A stretch of 64,000 nt of DNA, taken from NCBI RefSeq assembly GCF_021608265.1, contig NZ_JAKIHP010000002.1, positions 62,001 to 126,000 on the forward strand. The letters run 5' to 3'. The notes below the pieces were generated by a model. It worked only from the letters and a program-made list of their open reading frames with translations, was not told where the DNA came from and did no database searches. This document shows, in pieces, positions 61,641 to 64,000 of the stretch. A program made the position numbers and the translations under genes. Numbering within the stretch: position 1 is the first letter of the stretch; every line of letters begins with the position of its first letter. Origin of the DNA: Flavobacterium wongokense (GTDB lineage Bacteria; Bacteroidota; Bacteroidia; Flavobacteriales; Flavobacteriaceae).

Positions 61641-64000
61641 TTATTTGATTACCCTGTCTGCCTGGTTGCGTTTATCCCATTTGATATCGCTCAAAACTCC
61701 GGCCTTTATCCCGATAAAGAATCCCCAATAGGGATTATCCCCAAAAGGAACCCAGTTGAAATCCATACGCCAGCTCAACAAATCCCTTTCGAATCGCAAC
61801 TGTGTAAAGGTAACTCCTTTGTTTGCAAAGTCATAACCGGTGGAGGCGCCAATCTTCCATTTTGGAGTTAGGTCGGTATTCATCGAAACCATCAGCGAGT
61901 TACCGGTGATTTTCTTCTCACGGTTGTTATTGGAATACGTAAGTGAATAGGCGAGGTTCATATCCCAGGGCAGTTCATATTTAAAGAACTCTGTTGCTGT
62001 TTTTTCGGCTTCCCCATCATCTTCCTTAAACTGGCTTTCCCGTCGGTCACTCAAATCGGTATTGGTTCCGAATAAATCATCTTCGCGGCCTCCGTTTCGT
62101 TCACCCTGGCTGTTCTTCTTGTCACCGCTGCTGTCTTTGCTTGAAAAGGCATAATTCAGTGTCATGTTGGCACTAGTCATTCGGAACAAACTTCCACCGT
62201 TATCAATATTCCATACATTGATACGCTGCCCCGAATTATTGATTGCATAAGGATCGAGGTTTGCCGCAAAGTTGATGTTCATTTTTTGATTGAACAGCTG
62301 CGTTCCTCCGCTGATACGTAACGGAGACCATTTTAAGGAATCTGCTGTGATGTCGTAGCTGGTTTGGAAATTCAGGTTGTTCAACAACATGATTTTCTTA
62401 GGTTCGGTTTTAGTCGAATCCTTATCGGTAACCTTTGCTTCAAAAGTATTGCTCAGGTTGAAATTCAAATTGTTTGACATATTCTTTCCCGGAGCACCAA
62501 ATATCCCGCCGTCAAATCGGGTGTATTCCTTTATCATCGTTCCGGTGCCATCGGAATCGTAAGTGTCATAATATTTCGAAAAACTTGGCGTATAACTATA
62601 GGAAATATTTGGGCGCATTACATGTCGGATTGCCTGGATTTTTTTCTTTTCACCAAAATTAAAGGTTCCGTAAAGCGTGGTACCCAATCCGGCGCTAAAG
62701 GAATACGTCCTAAAAGCGTCAAATCCCTGTACTTCTGTGTCAACCACTTTATTTTGCGTGGCGTCATATTGCCTTTTGATGGTTTTTAAATACCAAACTT
62801 CATTATAATTCAAGGAAGTTGTAGCACTAAAATATTTTAATACCTTGAAATTGGTACTCACCGGAATGCTGTGCTGGAAACCAACTTTGGCATCCCTGAA
62901 CATTTGCGGTTTGAAGAAAAGGGAATCGGTGGTGCTAATCCTGTTTTCAGCCTTAACGCTATACTGGAAGTTGATATTTTTAAAAACTCCTTTTTTGATT
63001 CCATCTCCCGGAGCAAAGGGGAAAATCCTGTCAACACTTACCTGCATTGTTGGAAGGGTCATGTTGATTTGCTCTGTATTGGTATTTTGGGAGTGTGTTG
63101 CTGCCAAAGTCAGGTTTACCTGCGGCACCGAATTGAAGGTTTTTGAATACGAAATAGAGGAGCTCAGCGTATTATTAAGCCTGGAACCAACATTCGACTG
63201 ATTGATGGAATTTACAAAATACTTACTACTCCCTAAGTTCACCGAAGCAGAAAACCTCGAATTGGGATTGGATTTTACATCTTTGGAATGTGACCATTGA
63301 ATGTTGTAGATATTGGTCCTTGAATAGTCGGGATATCCTCTTTCGCTATTGATTAGGTTTTCAAAACGGACATTGATGTTTCCCCTAAACTTATACTTCT
63401 TTGCATACGAGGATTCAAATCGCATGGCATAACTTCCATTGGTGTAATAATCCCCAAGGATTGCCAAATCGTAATTGTCGCTCAGTGCAAAGTAATAACC
63501 ACCATTCTGCAATGAAAAACCTCTGGTATTACTGTCGTTATATGATGGGATGATAATTCCCGAACGGCTTTTTTCAGTCATTGGGAAAAAGGCAAATGGT
63601 AACGCAAGCGGAGTAGGAACATCGGCGATGACCATATTGGTGAAACCAACAACTACTTTTTTTCCGGGTACAAATTTTACCTTATTCGTTTGAAAATAAT
63701 ATTCGGGATCATCAATGTCTTTGGCTGTTGTAAAACGGGCACCTTTCATAAAATAAACCGAGTCATTTTCCTTTTTGGTAATTTCAGCTTTTACGTTAAA
63801 TTCCCCTTGATTAGTCCTTGAATTCCAGACTAATGCTTTTTTGGTTTTAAAGTTGAATCGAATCGAATCGGGCTCAACCACATTATTACCCTGTTTGAAA
63901 ATAGGCCTTTGTGTCAAGGTTCCCGTCGAGTCCTTTATCCTTCCGGCATAGACTTCGCTTTTTTCGTAATCAATGACTATGATTCCCGATTTTAGTTCTA
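61641..64000 (-). CDS. lptD: LPS-assembly protein LptD, C-terminal part (gene continues beyond window)
   Basis: The frame stays open to the right edge (translation begins ELKSGIIVIDYEKSEVYAG), so at least 785 residues are present and the N-terminus lies outside. Periplasmic beta-jellyroll (OstA-like) repeats at the start (SIRFNFKTKKALVWNS; VKFVPGKKVVVGF), then the conserved LALPFAFFPMTEKSRSGIIIPSY at the barrel junction and a large beta-barrel of alternating aromatic strands (YYFALSDNYDLAILGDYYTN). It inserts LPS into the outer leaflet. The apparent start at 63917 is a TTG within the frame and should not be used. Confidence 0.93.
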   Translation of the reverse strand, partial: ELKSGIIVIDYEKSEVYAGRIKDSTGTLTQRPIFKQGNNVVEPDSIRFNFKTKKALVWNSRTNQGEFNVKAEITKKENDSVYFMKGARFTTAKDIDDPEYYFQTNKVKFVPGKKVVVGFTNMVIADVPTPLALPFAFFPMTEKSRSGIIIPSYNDSNTRGFSLQNGGYYFALSDNYDLAILGDYYTNGSYAMRFESSYAKKYKFRGNINVRFENLINSERGYPDYSRTNIYNIQWSHSKDVKSNPNSRFSASVNLGSSKYFVNSINQSNVGSRLNNTLSSSISYSKTFNSVPQVNLTLAATHSQNTNTEQINMTLPTMQVSVDRIFPFAPGDGIKKGVFKNINFQYSVKAENRISTTDSLFFKPQMFRDAKVGFQHSIPVSTNFKVLKYFSATTSLNYNEVWYLKTIKRQYDATQNKVVDTEVQGFDAFRTYSFSAGLGTTLYGTFNFGEKKKIQAIRHVMRPNISYSYTPSFSKYYDTYDSDGTGTMIKEYTRFDGGIFGAPGKNMSNNLNFNLSNTFEAKVTDKDSTKTEPKKIMLLNNLNFQTSYDITADSLKWSPLRISGGTQLFNQKMNINFAANLDPYAINNSGQRINVWNIDNGGSLFRMTSANMTLNYAFSSKDSSGDKKNSQGERNGGREDDLFGTNTDLSDRRESQFKEDDGEAEKTATEFFKYELPWDMNLAYSLTYSNNNREKKITGNSLMVSMNTDLTPKWKIGASTGYDFANKGVTFTQLRFERDLLSWRMDFNWVPFGDNPYWGFFIGIKAGVLSDIKWDKRNQADRVIK

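Overview
The window looks like a chromosomal segment of a Flavobacterium-like member of the Bacteroidota. Evidence: low GC (about 38% in a hand-counted core-gene line), Bacteroidota promoter boxes of the form TAnnTTTG, few Shine-Dalgarno sites, five secreted proteins with type IX secretion (T9SS) type A C-terminal sorting domains, and families typical of the phylum (DUF4920, DUF4199, DUF3667, DUF4159, flavobacterial MnmD, a TamB next to TsaD). I see no rRNA, tRNA, CRISPR array, transposase or prophage genes.

Layout. 1-3.1 kb: the 5' end of a branched-chain aminotransferase, a DUF4920 protein, a mono-haem lipoprotein, MnmD, and three paralogous ~64-residue proteins of unknown function. 3.1-7.5 kb: OxyR and an inorganic-carbon cluster (SulP anion transporter plus two beta-carbonic anhydrases). 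7.5-16.5 kb: LETM1-like protein, YdeI-like protein, Cu/Zn superoxide dismutase, small metabolic and membrane genes, a LuxR-type regulator, ClpB and an ArsR-SRPBCC-DoxX operon. 16.6-22.1 kb: a TPR/beta-propeller protein, a five-gene operon of lipoproteins, a YitT-family membrane protein and a GNAT enzyme, then peroxide-stress protein YaaA. 22.2-29 kb: a complete TetR-TolC-EmrA-EmrB tripartite efflux operon, an amidotransferase, YceI and MarR, with well-formed palindromic operators at the tetR and marR promoters. 29-38 kb: a rhodanese/NDH-2/VanX-like peptidase operon facing a six-gene operon headed by tsaD and rsmE. 38-49.3 kb: TamB, pfkA-gapA, an N-acetylglucosamine-kinase-like gene, a secreted RCC1-repeat protein, methylglyoxal synthase and two VOC proteins.

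49.3-57.6 kb is the accessory part: mostly unrecognised or secreted proteins and GC-rich intergenic repeats. It contains an AT-rich two-gene module (50207-51791) in which a protein with class III nucleotide-cyclase motifs sits downstream of a four-helix membrane protein. A divergent XRE-type regulator lies next to it, preceded by a four-copy GTGGCAA array. This resembles the cyclase-plus-membrane-effector logic of Pycsar antiphage systems, but the membrane partner is not a family I recognise. It is the strongest candidate here for an undescribed system. 57.8-64 kb: a CPA1 Na+/H+ antiporter, two tandemly duplicated T9SS cargo genes, RidA and most of LptD.

Functional themes: oxidative stress (OxyR, YaaA, SodC), envelope biogenesis (TamB, LptD, T9SS clients), efflux under ligand control, CO2/bicarbonate handling, and central glycolysis with a methylglyoxal bypass. 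All functions are assigned by reading motifs; no database search was run.
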